DNA of 64,000 nucleotides from Lepisosteus oculatus (Eukaryota > Chordata > Actinopteri > Semionotiformes > Lepisosteidae), in the NCBI RefSeq assembly GCF_040954835.1, contig NC_090706.1:29831148-29895147 (forward strand), in the 5' to 3' direction. Within the stretch, counting starts at the first letter, position 1. Every line of letters begins with the position of its first letter. Of this stretch, positions 45,401 to 55,292 are shown piece by piece. Under the pieces are notes generated by a model. It did no database searches. It was not told the DNA's origin and saw nothing but the letters and a program-made list of their open reading frames with translations. Both the position numbers and the translations under genes were made by a program.

Positions 45401-48400
45401 TACCCCAGTACCTTGATGGTCCTGTCCCCCGAAGCAGACACGATGTACTTGTCGTCGAAGTCCACCACGTTGACGGCGGCGCGGTGGCCCACCAGCACGC
45501 GGCGCAGGCTGATGTCGGTGGGAGAGGCCATGTCCCACACGGCGATGGAGCGGTCCTTGGAGCAGGTCACCATCAGCCCGTTACTGAAGCGCAGGTGCAG
45601 CACCGCCTCGTTGTGGTGGATCAGGGTGTTCAACACCTCCCCCGAATTCACGTCCCACACGCTGATGAGGAGAGAGGGGGACATAGATCAGACCTGCCTG
45701 TGGTGAGAGTGACCACTGCAGAACCTCAGGCCTCACCCACGTCACCCTCCCCACCCAACCAGTCAGCCCACCCCACCCACACCTCCCCCTCCACCCAACC
45801 AGTCAGCCCCACCCACACCTCCCTTCCACCCAACCAGTCAGTCCCACCCACACCTCCCCCTCCACCCAACCCGTCAGCCCCACCCACACCTCCCCTCCAC
45901 CCAACCCGTCAGCCCCACCCACACCGCCCCCTCCACCCAACCCGTCAGCCCGACCCACACCGCCCCCTCCACCCAACCCGTCAGCCCCACCCACACCGCC
46001 CCCTCCACCCAACCCGTCAGCCCACCCCACCCACACCTCCCCTCCACCCAACCCGTCAGCCCCACCCACACCTCCCTCTCCACCCAACCCGTCAGCCCCA
46101 CCCACGCCGCCCTCTCAAACGGGGAGCATCCAGGATGACCGGTCAGCTCCAGGTCGGATCCTCCTGCCCGACGAGGCAAAGCAGCTGGATTAGCTCATCT
46201 AATTAAGATGGCTACACTGGGAGTCTGCGCGGCGCTCAGGGTTCACCCGCCACCCTGGCCTCACCGCACGGTGGAGTCGGAGGAGCCCGTGACGATGACC
46301 CGCTCGTCATACTGCAGACACAGCACCGAGCCCGTGTGGCCCGTCAGGATCTTCAGGCACTCCAGAGTCTGCTTGTCCCAGATCTGCACGCAGGGAGACG
46401 GGCACAGTCAGGAGAGAAAAGTCTGCAGGCCCCCTCCCCCTTCCTCTCCCTCCTCTCCACCCGCCCCCCTCCGACCCTCCTCTTCTCCCCCGCCCCCTCC
46501 GGCCCCCCTCCTTCTCCTCCCCCAACCCCCTCTTCTTCTCCAACCTCTCCAGCCCTCTTCTTCCTCTCCCCCGCCCCCCTCCGACACTCTTCTTCTCCCC
46601 CCTCTCCACCCCCTCCCTTCCTCCCCTCCGGTCCCATTCCTCTCCTCCCCCTCCCCCGCCCCCCTCCGGCCCACTTCTCCCCCCCATCTTCTTCTCTCTT
46701 CCTCTCCCCCGCCCCCCTCCGGCCCTCTTCTTCTCCCCCCTCCTCCTCTCCTCCCTCTCCCCCGCCCCCTCCGGCCCTCTTCTCTCCTCCTCCTCTCCCC
46801 GCCCCCCCTCCTCCCCTCCGGTCCCATTCCTCTCCTCCCCCTCCCCCGCCCCCCTCCGGCCCACTTCTCCCCCCCATCTTCTTCTCTCTTCCTCTCCCCC
46901 GCCCCCCTCCGGCCCTCTTCTTCTCCCCCCTCCTCCTCTCCTCCCTCTCCCCCGCCCCCTCCGGCCCTCTTCTCTCCTCCTCCTCTCCCCGCCCCCCCTC
47001 CTCCCCTCCGGTCCCATTCCTCTCCTCCCCCTCCCCCGCCCCCCTCCGGCCCACTTCTCCCCCCCATCTTCTTCTCTCTTCCTCTCCCCCGCCCCCCTCC
47101 GGCCCTCTTCTTCTCCCCCCTCCTCCTCTCCTCCCTCTCCCCCGCCCCCTCCGGCCCTCTTCTCTCCTCCTCCTCTCCCCGCCCCCCCTCCTCCCCTCCG
47201 GTCCCATTCCTCTCCTCCCCCTCCCCCGCCCCCCTCCGGCCCACTTCTCCCCCCCATCTTCTTCTCTCTTCCTCTCCCCCGCCCCCCTCCGGCCCTCTTC
47301 TTCTCCCCCCTCCTCCTCTCCTCCCTCTCCCCCGCCCCCTCCGGCCCTCTTCTCTCCTCCTCCTCTCCCCGCCCCCCCTCCTCCCCTCCGGTCCCATTCC
47401 TCTCCTCCCCCTCCCCCGCCCCCCTCCGGCCCACTTCTCCCCCCCATCTTCTTCTCTCTTCCTCTCCCCCGCCCCCCTCCGGCCCTCTTCTTCTCCCCCC
47501 CTCCCCCCCTCCTCCCTCTCCCCCGCCCCCTCCGGCCCTCTTCTCTCCTCCTCCTCTCCCCCGCCCCCCTCCTCCCCTCCGGTCCCATTCCTCTCCTCCC
47601 TCCTGCCCTCTGACCTTGATGGAGTTGTCCCTCAGGCCGCTAATGATCTTGTCGTCGTCGTACTGCAGACAGTAAACCCCCTTGCTGTTCTCCGACCGGC
47701 ACTGGATGCGCTGCAGGTTGTGCCGGCCGCACCGCCAGTTCGCCTCGATGGTCTGGGGGAGGAGGACAGGGAGACTCACTGCGTGTGCCAGAGCAAACAG
47801 ACAGGGCGAGAGGGCATCTCGCGGCAGACGGGACGGTTACCTCAATGTCCTGTATGATTTTGGGGTACAAGGAGCGGTAGTAAGAGTTCGGCGGGACTTC
47901 TGTTGTGCGATTTTTAAAAAGATACTTCTCCCTAGAGGACAAGAAGAACAGAGTGAGCGTCAGTCTGATCACCAGCCAGCACGGCGCAGTGAACAAGGGA
48001 GTACTGTAGGGAGACGGTCACAGAGTCAGTGGGGCACAGTCACCAGGACAGCAAGGCAGAGCGGCACAGTCACCAGGATCACAAGTCAGTGAGGCACAGT
48101 CACCAGGATCACAAGGCAGAGAGCGTCACTAGGACAGCATGGCAGAGAGGTGCAGTCACTAAGTCAGTGTGGTACAGTCGCCAGCGTGGCAGAGTAACAC
48201 TGTTACGGAGTCAGTGTGCCATAGTCACCAGGATCGCAAGGCACAATCACTAGGACAGCATGACAAAGGGCCACAGTCACCGAGTCGGTGAGGCACAATC
48301 ACTAGGACAGCGAGGCAGAGAGGCACAGTCACCGAGTCAGTGGGGCACAATCACCAGGACAGCGAGGCAGAGAGGCACAGCCACCGAGTCAGTGGGGCAC

Positions 48401-51400
48401 AGTCACCAGGACAGCGAGGCAGAGAGGCACAGTCACCGAGTCAGTGGGGCACAATCACCAGGACAACGAGGCAGAGAGGCACAGTCACCGAGTCAGTGGG
48501 GCACAATCGCCAGGACAGCGAGGCAGAGAGGCACAGCCACCGAGTCAGTGGGGCACAGTCACCAGGACAGCGAGGCAGAGAGGCACAGTCACCGAGTCAG
48601 TGGGGCACAATCACCAGGACAGCGAGGCACAGTCACCGAGTCAGTGGGGCACAAATCGCCAGGACAGCGAGGCAGAGAGGCACAGTCACCGAGTCAGTGG
48701 GGCACAATCACCAGGACAGCGAGGCAGAGAGGCACAGTCACCGAGTCAGTGGGGCACAATCGCCAGGACAGCGAGGCAGAGAGGCACAGCCACCGAGTCA
48801 GTGGGGCACAGTCACCAGGACAGCGAGGCAGAGAGGCACAGTCACCGAGTCAGTGGGGCACAATCGCCAGGACAGCGAGGCAGAGAGGCACAGCCACCGA
48901 GTCGGTGGGGCACAATCACCAGGACAGCATGACAAAGGAGTCCCTCACCACTGGTGCCTCTCGGAGAGCCCCTTCCAGAGGGGGTCTGTCCTGACCATGC
49001 GCTCGATCAGCTTCTTCCACAGCATGCCCTCCGAGATGACTCGCTGCCACTCCTTACACACCAGCTCGGCCGCACACAGCGACCGGGCATCCAGGAACGA
49101 CAGGATGTTCTCCGCTATGTGGTCCAGACCCTGGGCTGGATGGAGGAGGGAAGGAAGAGTGAGTACGCAGAGAGGAAGGCTCGCAGGGGCCACAAACTGT
49201 TAGAAACTGATCCGTTCACTCTCCCGTGTCCCTTGGGTGTTTTTCAGTGCATCACGCTCGGAAAGCAGCGGTGCCGCGCGTCACGAGCCGTTGGAGGGCA
49301 CCAGCACAGGTACGTACCGGGCAGCGCAGTGATGAAGTCCCTCTGTAACATGGGCTTGAGGTAGGAGTTGATGTGTCCGTGCTGGTAGTGACACATGCGG
49401 GAGATTAGGTGCTCGACGAACTCAACCTGGTCGGCCTCGGACCACTGGTCAAACAGCTGGATGCACACGTCCTTCTCCTTCTCATAGTTCCCCTCGGAGG
49501 GGCGCTTCCTGGAACCCGTCACTGGCCCGTTACTAATCTAGAGAGGCGGGAAGGGAAAGCGACAGAAAGCATCACGGACTCAACTCTCTGACTCTCAACC
49601 CAAGGGGAAGGCGCCCCCCCCGATCGGCCCAGCCACCCCACACAGGGGGGAGCGGCCCCGATCAGTCCACCCCCCCCCCCCAGAACAAAGGGGAAGGCAA
49701 CCCTGATCTGTCCCCCCTCCCGCCACAAAGGGAGGGCAACTCTGAACCATCTCCCCACACTCCTCCACAAGTGAAAGACCACCCTGATCAGTCCGGCACC
49801 CCCCACCCTCCCCAACCCGGGAGTGAGACCGACAGGTCAAACCCCCCCACCCCCAGCCAATCCAGAAGCCCATCCACCCGGTGTGGTCCGACGCCCGTCC
49901 ACAAACCTTGAACACGGTCGTCTTCTTTGGGGAAAGGTCTTCATTCTGAGACTCCATCACAGAGGTGTTCTGAAACCCAAGAGAGAGAAGCAGGGTGACG
50001 GAGTCAAAGCGGAGAAGAATTGGGAAAGAGGGAGGCGCTGTCGCAGCAGGAGGATGAGGTTGGGATGGGAGGGAGAAGGGGGGGGGCTCTACATCTCAGA
50101 CAACAGGCACAGACACAGGGCAGAGAGAGAGACTGGAGAGTGACGGACAGTCGCGTCGGCCTAGCCTGCAGGTGCGGAGCCAATGGCTCGCTCCCTTCCT
50201 CATCCCCCACCTTTCCTCTGGCACCCCCAGGTGGTCACCTCCAGTACCGCACCGCTCGAGACCCCACGCGCCCTCGGACACACCCGCGCACCGCGCAAGA
50301 CGCACAACCCCCTCTCTCTCTCGCTCGCAGCTCCGGCCGGCCGGGATCTTCAGCCCCGGGTGAAGAGGAGATCCGCCCCGGGGGGGGGCACGACCTCTCA
50401 CGATTCCGTGAGCTACGCCTGGAAAACCCGGTCACGTCGCCACCGAGCCAACGACGTCGACAGCCACGCTCGAAACAGGGAGGACAAGAGGCAGAGGATG
50501 AGCTTCCTGCCTGGCGGGACACCCAACGCCAGCGCTAGCTGGACCAGGAGGACGAGCTGCTACACGAGCTGCTGTACGGCCTCATGGGAGCTCCAGCCTC
50601 GCACGCGATCCCACCTGCCGCTCCCCGTGAGTTTCCCAGGATTCCCCCCTGTGTCTGGGTGGGTGGGTGTTGGGTGAAGGGGGGTGGGGGGGTGGAAGGG
50701 AGAGAGCGGTCACAGAGCAGCACACAGACAGAAGCCGCAGGCAGACGGGCAGACGGACGGAGCCAGGCAGCAGGCACACATGCACACGAACACCCGGGCA
50801 GGCAGCCGCCTGCCTCCTGCCGCACCACGGCGCCCCCTGGTGTCGGCCAGCCGCGGGGCTCTTCCTGTCGGGCTGGAGAGGAAGCGGGACGCTTCACTTC
50901 CACGTCTGCTACCCCACGGGGGGGCGGGGGAGCTGCTGGTCTGGTCTGGTCTGGGTACGACAGTCCTCAATCGACCAATTGAGGGGGGAAACGGGACGCC
51001 CCACCAGGATATGCCAGGTCTGCCAAATTAAAACTATACTGAAGACACGGGGGGGGCAGGGGGGCAGAGGGCAGGTCTGATGCCCATTACTGCATCCCCA
51101 CACATCTGTGCAAGCAGACTCTGAACAAGGCAGTGAGCTTTAGACCTCCAGCCCTTCTAAATCAAAGCCCTTGAGCTGGTGAACCCCGGAGTGGATCAGA
51201 CTGCTGTGCACTGGGACCGAGGGTGCAACTGCCCGGCCAGGGGCTGGAGATTTCATTCTCCATCCCCTTTTCAACACTGACACAGGCAGTCGAGAAGCGC
51301 TCGCATTGACCAAACTTGCTTCTAGGCTTCCCTCAGTACAGTCTGCCCGGGAGCCCCGCGGCAGGCAATCCTGGCCACGCCCAGTGCGGCCCGGAGGCCC

Positions 51401-54148
51401 CGCCCACAGTGGGAGGAGCGGCTGCCAGCCCCACCCACGAGAGGAAGTAAGACGGGCACCTGGAGACCCGGGACACTGGGCATGCTCCGCAGGCACCTCA
51501 GTGCACACAAACTCTCTGCCACCGAGGAGCAACTCAACCAGAGAGAGCGGGGCACTGAGCACTGCGAGAGAGAGAGAGAGAGAGAGAAGGGGAGGGAGTG
51601 AGAAACAGCCATTAGGAGCCACAATCTCTCTCTCACCCACGCACACTGACCCACACACAGCACTGCCTCACACGCACGCCAAGCGCCGCCACGCGCACCG
51701 AGACAGGGAAGAGAATCCGACAAAGAGGGGAAGAAGTGGAAAGAGAGAGAGAGAGAGCTGGATAAAGTGAAGAGAGGAGGAGAGGGGGAGAGCAGGAGCA
51801 CTGCTAGAATGAGCAGCGGACGAATTAGCTGGTGAAGCCAGAGAGCAAAGGCTACAGTCACGTGCTGTGCTCCAGAGTGGCAGAGGAAGGGGGCGAGTGG
51901 CCGGCTCTGTGCCCGCTGTGTCTCCCTCTCAAGCCCCCCGCCTCCCTAATCCCGCTCGGACCCCCCGCTCTCGCCCAGAGGCGCAGCTGCTCCGAAGCAC
52001 AAGCCCACCCCGGCGCTGCTCAGACACGGCTCTCGGATCCCCCCCGCCCCCACGAGCGCCACAGACCCCCAGGCACAGGGCAAGTCCTGCCACAGCTGAC
52101 CACAGCGAGGGAGCCCCCAGGAGCACGGCAACACTCCGCCCGGCCCCTGCTGGGGCCAGGGGCTGAGCCCAGCCTGTGTGCGAGACAACAGACCGGCAGT
52201 GCAGGGCAGTCTGATCCGCCAGACTCAGTCAATTCAATGTCTTCTGTATAGCGCCTTTTACAATGGTCATTGTCACAAAGCAGCTTTACAGATTCCCGGG
52301 CCTGAACCCCAAGCGAGCAAGCCCAGGGCGATGGTGCCAAGGAAAAACTCCCTCAGAGTAGGAAGAGACCTTGAGAGGAACCAAGGCTGGGAAGGAGGAG
52401 CCCATCCTCTTCCAGCTGGTACCAGGTTAAAGTAGAACAAACACATATGAGCGTCGTCTGCATTCTGTTACATGGTGGGAACAGCACAATCATGTATGGT
52501 ACTGGCCAACAGTGTCCCGAATGTTCAACTGGTTTCCTTCAGATTTCTTGGGCAGGGCTTTGTAGAGGACCGGCTGTTGATTTTAGGACTGGTAAAGGGA
52601 GCTGGATTCTGGATCTAGGCCTCCTAACAGTCAACATCAGAATGGATGGATAGAAAAGAGATAACAGCAAAGTGGTAGTGAGACTGTCAGTAGTGTAAAA
52701 CCTGGAGTGGATCAGACTGCTGTGTACTGGGAGTCACACTGACAACACTGTAAAGCCTGGAGTGGATCAGACTGCTGTGCACTGGGAGTGTGACTGACAG
52801 CACTGTAAAGCCGGGAGTGGATCAGGCTGCTGTGCACTGGGAGTGTGACTGACAGCACTGTAAAGCCTGGAGTGGATCAGGCTGCTGTGCACTGGGAGTG
52901 TGACTGACAGCACTGTAAAGCCTGGAGTGGATCAGACTGCTGTGCACTGGGAGTGTGACTGACAGCACTGTAAAGCCTGGAGTGGATCAGACTGCTGTGC
53001 ACTGGGAGTGTGACTGACAGCACTGTAAAGCCTGGAGTGGATCAGACTGCTGGGGGTCAGAATAAAAAATACTGTATACTCTCCTTCAGCCATGACTGTG
53101 AAATATAGTGGCACAGACACTACAACTAAACATTTAGACAACAGGAAATGATCCACAGCCAGAGAAAGCCATCTCATCTCTGGACTAGAACAGTAATGTT
53201 CAGAAGCAGGGTATCTGGATATTTTTATTTTTCCACAAATGTCCCTTATCACACTAACGCCCTCCATCCACAAATTCACAGACAGGCACCCCAGCCACAC
53301 ACAAGGCAGGTCCCACAGACAGCAGACCCACACAGAAGCGGACACGCACTGCCACACAAACCAACGCCCCTGACCCAGTCACAGACCAATGAGTCAAGAC
53401 GCGAACCAGCGCTCCCTCGACCACATCCACAGGCGACAACCCGACTTCGGCTACCGAGGAGTGTCCACCGGTCGCCGCGACTGGATCGAGTACCTCGGGC
53501 TGTGGGAGCGAGAGCCGATCCCGGCCAGACGGACAGGCCCGAACTCCGCGACCCGGTTCCGCGTCCCACACTTCCTCCTGCGACGCGGCGACTGGGCCGC
53601 GTCTCCGTCTCCAACCCCGCACGCCCGGCCGCGCAGGGGCCACGGACGGGCCCCCGGCGAGCCGCGACGAGGCCGTGCGGAGGCCGCCTGCCGGCGAGCG
53701 GCCTGCCGCGTCTGTGCGGGGTCGCCTTCACTCGCAGCCCGGCTCCGTCCCTCTCCGAGCTGGCCCGGGCCGGAGCCCAGGCCCCTGTGGCGCAGTCGAG
53801 ACCCGGGCCTGACGCTCGGCCCACAAGGCGAACTCTCTGCTCTCTCTCTCTCTCGCCCTGGTCGCGCTCAGACCCCGAAAAGCGAGGTGAAAACTCTTCG
53901 AATATCTCGACCTCTCGGGCCCTGTGCCTCTATGCCTGACCCCCCTCCCTCACCACCATCGCCGCCTCCTCCGCCGCCTCTCTCTCCCCCATCTAGGCCG
54001 ATCTGCCCCCTCGCTACCTCGATCGCGATCCTTCTTCCCTCCGGGGCCGGAGCCGTCCCCTTGCTATGCCCACGCCCGTGGGGAGCGGCGCTCTCCCGAC
54101 CCCACTCACCATCAGCTCCAGGCTCTTGTCCTCCATGTCCGGCTCCAT
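42242..54148 (-). CDS. FBXW11: FBXW11 (beta-TrCP2) F-box/WD40 ubiquitin-ligase receptor
   Basis: FBXW11 is the substrate receptor of the SCF ubiquitin ligase. It binds phospho-degrons (DSGxxS) in proteins such as beta-catenin and IkB through its WD40 propeller, and SKP1 through its F-box. Minus-strand coding exons: 54110-54148, 51460-51561 (alternative), 49907-49969 (alternative), 49318-49537, 48949-49135, 47841-47931, 47615-47752, 46265-46383, 45412-45661, 44553-44671, 44336-44446, 44025-44103 and 42242-42403. All junctions are GT/AG with matching phases. Order of parts: [13 protein letters not shown], dimerisation domain, F-box, linker, seven WD repeats, and a TYTYISR end. Choosing one alternative exon gives 525 or 538 residues, close to human isoforms. 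It is FBXW11 rather than BTRC because of the MEPD start, [11 protein letters not shown] and [10 protein letters not shown], and because of its neighbours. Four introns are largely minisatellite. Confidence 0.96.
42430..43840. repeat. about 45-bp GC-rich minisatellite in the last FBXW11 intron
   Basis: About 32 units of gccagggcacggagagtcag plus ctcgtacccctacaccccca and cact. It begins about 30 bases from the terminal-exon acceptor. Long plus-strand frames (548 and 436 codons, [12 protein letters not shown]-type) are artefacts. Confidence 0.97.
43865..44010 (+). mobile_element. CR1-like LINE tail in FBXW11 last intron
   Basis: cacttctttacacaaaggg, then gttgaagccgataccctgg and agaagaagctggattgatga match the tail at 59.16-59.25 kb. 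Confidence 0.7.
44025..44103 (-). CDS. FBXW11: FBXW11 exon between WD repeats 6 and 7
   Basis: [26 protein letters not shown]. The donor is GTG|GTGAGT. Confidence 0.95.
44336..44446 (-). CDS. FBXW11: FBXW11 WD repeat 6 exon
   Basis: [37 protein letters not shown]. The intron before it is only 106 bases. Confidence 0.95.
44553..44671 (-). CDS. FBXW11: FBXW11 WD repeat 5 exon
   Basis: [40 protein letters not shown], identical to the human protein. The donor is CCG|GTCAGT. Confidence 0.95.
44870..45411. repeat. minisatellite derived from a 5' splice site (FBXW11 intron)
   Basis: On the gene strand units read aggaccatcaagatgctggg or aggaccttcagggtactggg, then gtacagggacagggtggaat. The true exon end and donor read aggaccatcaag|gtactggggta. 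About 15 partial copies. Most copies with ATCAAG have AT or another change at the donor dinucleotide; those with TTCAAG at 44.88-44.95 kb keep GTACC. Confidence 0.85.
45412..45661 (-). CDS. FBXW11: FBXW11 WD repeats 3-4 exon
   Basis: 83 codons: [20 protein letters not shown] through [33 protein letters not shown], ending SGDRTIK. The donor is AAG|GTACTG. The last exon bases and donor recur in the array in the following intron. Confidence 0.95.
45740..46115. repeat. about 34-bp minisatellite in FBXW11 intron
   Basis: About 11 units of cagccccacccacacctccc plus ctccacccaaccc. Confidence 0.95.
46265..46383 (-). CDS. FBXW11: FBXW11 WD repeat 2 exon
   Basis: [40 protein letters not shown]. Contains the GH and WD dipeptides. 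The donor is GTGCG|GTGAGG. Confidence 0.95.
46440..47590. repeat. polypyrimidine array with 190-bp higher-order unit (FBXW11 intron)
   Basis: Almost pure C/T on the plus strand for over 1.1 kb. The marker gtcccattcc recurs at 46631, 46821, 47011, 47201, 47391 and 47582, so five units of 190 bases, nearly identical. It starts about 25 bases inside the donor at 47614. Open frames up to 549 codons (Pro/Ser or Gly/Glu/Arg-rich) are artefacts. Confidence 0.97.
47615..47752 (-). CDS. FBXW11: FBXW11 WD repeat 1 exon
   Basis: [46 protein letters not shown]. 46 codons, phase 0 at both ends. Confidence 0.95.
47841..47931 (-). CDS. FBXW11: FBXW11 linker exon
   Basis: [20 protein letters not shown] then [10 protein letters not shown], the rigid alpha-helical linker between F-box and propeller. 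The acceptor is CCTCTAG and the donor GAG|GTAACC. Confidence 0.95.
48000..48940. repeat. about 52-bp minisatellite in FBXW11 intron
   Basis: About 16 units of gaggcagagaggcacagtca, ccgagtcagtggggcacaat and caccaggacagc, running to within 10-20 bases of the donor at 48948. Plus-strand frames up to 287 codons are artefacts. Confidence 0.96.
48949..49135 (-). CDS. FBXW11: FBXW11 F-box exon
   Basis: [60 protein letters not shown]. This is the SKP1-binding F-box and following helices. HQW replaces RGW before the donor TG|GTGAGG. Confidence 0.95.
49318..49537 (-). CDS. FBXW11: FBXW11 dimerisation-domain exon
   Basis: [65 protein letters not shown]. This is the D domain through which beta-TrCP proteins dimerise. 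The donor is CCCG|GTACGT. Confidence 0.95.
49907..49969 (-). CDS. FBXW11: FBXW11 alternative exon ([11 protein letters not shown] type)
   Basis: 21 codons, [20 protein letters not shown] plus K. The human counterpart is NTSVMEDQNEDESPKKNTLWQ. The acceptor is GGTTTCAG and the donor is AAG|GTTTGT. Phase 0 at both ends. Confidence 0.93.
49970..51459. other. FBXW11 intron, GC-rich unique sequence
   Basis: Intronic sequence between the two alternative exons. GC-rich around 50.2-50.95 kb, with short repeats only. No separate gene is recognised despite several overlapping open frames. Confidence 0.5.
51460..51561 (-). CDS. FBXW11: FBXW11 alternative exon (CSVPRSLWL type)
   Basis: 34 codons, [18 protein letters not shown] then [16 protein letters not shown]. 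They match the alternative N-terminal exon of vertebrate FBXW11 and the MCSMPRSLWLGCSSLADS exon of BTRC. The acceptor is a long CT tract plus CGCAG; the donor CAG|GTGCCC is weak, consistent with optional use. Phase 0 at both ends. Confidence 0.9.
51562..52224. other. FBXW11 intron, GA-rich then GC-rich
   Basis: The GA run at 51568-51600 is the polypyrimidine tract of the alternative-exon acceptor on the gene strand. The rest is unique. Confidence 0.5.
52225..52432 (+). mobile_element. dispersed fish repeat (tagcgccttttacaatg type)
   Basis: Contains tgtatagcgccttttacaat, cacaaagcagctttacagat, caaggaaaaactccctcaga and gaccttgagaggaaccaagg. I recognise this as a common non-autonomous interspersed repeat of fish genomes. 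Class not certain. Confidence 0.75.
52695..53060. repeat. about 54-bp tandem array, 6-7 copies (FBXW11 intron 1)
   Basis: Units of cctggagtggatcagactgc, tgtgcactgggagtgtgact and gacagcactgtaaag. A lone relative of the unit is at about 51186-51222. Confidence 0.96.
53061..54109. other. FBXW11: FBXW11 intron 1, CpG-rich 3' part of island
   Basis: Unique; CpG-rich from about 53.38 to 54.1 kb, continuous with the promoter island. Open frames of 263 and 280 codons on the plus strand are GC-driven and match nothing. Confidence 0.5.
54110..54148 (-). CDS. FBXW11: FBXW11 coding exon 1
   Basis: [13 protein letters not shown], then the donor ATG|GTGAGT. Human has MEPDSVIEDKTIELM, so two to three residues are missing here. 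Phase 0 lets it join to either alternative exon or straight to exon ISNG. Confidence 0.93.
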
Positions 54149-54400
54149 GTTGTTGTTCCCCCGAAACTCGCTGCGAAAATGGAAACCCAGCCCTGCGTCA
54201 CTGCGCACGCCGCCCCCGCCCGAGGCCCTGACGTCATCAACGTCATTGCGCAGCTGGGGGGGAGTGGGCGGGGCGGTAAAACCTCTTCCCAAGTCTCTCG
54301 CCTCCCCCCTCTTTGGTTCCCCTCTGCGGCGGTGGCCAATCCTGGGCTGGCTTTCAATTGTGCTTTGGGCACCAGTGAAGCCGAGACCCGCCATAGTCAG
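54149..54400 (-). promoter_or_regulatory. FBXW11: FBXW11 promoter and 5' untranslated region
   Basis: CpG-rich. Perfect CRE TGACGTCA at 54229-54236, GC box GTGGGCGGGGCGG at 54264-54276, CCAAT at 54336-54340, and NRF1-like ctgcgcacgc at 54201-54210. No TATA box seen. Confidence 0.7.
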
Positions 54401-55016
54401 TTGTGGCAACCATTGAGTTCAGACAAGGCGATGTGAAAGCTGGACATTTCTCATAATCGACATGTCTTTCACACACATCGACAGAGTAGCATTATTCGAT
54501 GTTACACAGCGTAAAAAGTCGTGACTGGGGCTGGGGGAAACCCCAAGTGATTGTGGAGGCTCCACCTGGGGTACTGTGAACCCTGAGGGATTGGGGTGAC
54601 CTCAGCCAGGTTACTGTGCTGTGAACCCTGAGGGATTGGGGTACTGTGTTGGGGGGGGGCTCTCTGATTTAGGGTGTGCTACAAGACTAGCCTCACCAGG
54701 GCTCCAGGATCATGAAGCTGTCACACCAGACAAAGCAGCTCCCTCCCTCCGCCACTCTTCTTACAAGCTTCTGCCACTGCTGGCAGAGCCCCAGGGATCC
54801 AGGATACTCCAGCTCTCTACAACCGAGCTTCCCTGCTGCTCTCGGACGGCGTTGGGGGCCCAGTCCCTACTGTCCCGGCCGGGACAGGCCATGCTTCCCG
54901 CATGGAGACGAAAAGCAAAGAATCACAGCGAGAAGGGGGGTGGAGTAGCAAGGAGGAATATGAAACATGAGCAAAACACAAATTCCAACTAAGCAAGAGG
55001 TCTTGGACTCGGCTTT
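54401..55016. other. unique intergenic segment
   Basis: Between the FBXW11 promoter and the SINE-like repeat. A short ccctgagggattggggt duplication lies at about 54581-54645. No gene. Confidence 0.5.
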
Positions 55017-55292
55017 GGGGCAGCATGGTGGTGCAGGCGTTAGCATTGCTGCCTTCGCAGAGCTGGGGCCCTGGCTCGGTGTGGAGGTTGTATGTTCCTC
55101 CCACCATCCATGTAAGACATGCTGGTAGGTTGACTTCTGGCAAAATTGCCACTGGTGTCAGTGTATCTGTGCCCTGCACTGGCATCCTGGCCAGGGTGTA
55201 CCCACCCTGGGGCCACTGCTTGCCAACATAGGCTCCAGTTCCCCTGTGACCCCACGTTGGAGGAAGTGGTGAGAAACTGGATGGATAGAGTT
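55017..55292 (+). mobile_element. SINE-like dispersed repeat
   Basis: Starts ggggcagcatggtggtgca, continues gttagcattgctgccttcgc, then tgtggaggttgtatgttcc, ggctccagttcccctgtgac and ends in gaaactggatggatag. This is the layout of a widespread fish tRNA-type SINE-like family. Confidence 0.8.

Noticed and set aside
46208-47857. 549-codon plus-strand and 490-codon minus-strand open frames
   Set aside because: They lie across a polypyrimidine array and even run through true FBXW11 exons on the other strand; pure low complexity.
53148-54231. 263- and 280-codon plus-strand frames opposite FBXW11 exon 1
   Set aside because: Composition effect of a CpG island; no recognisable domain.
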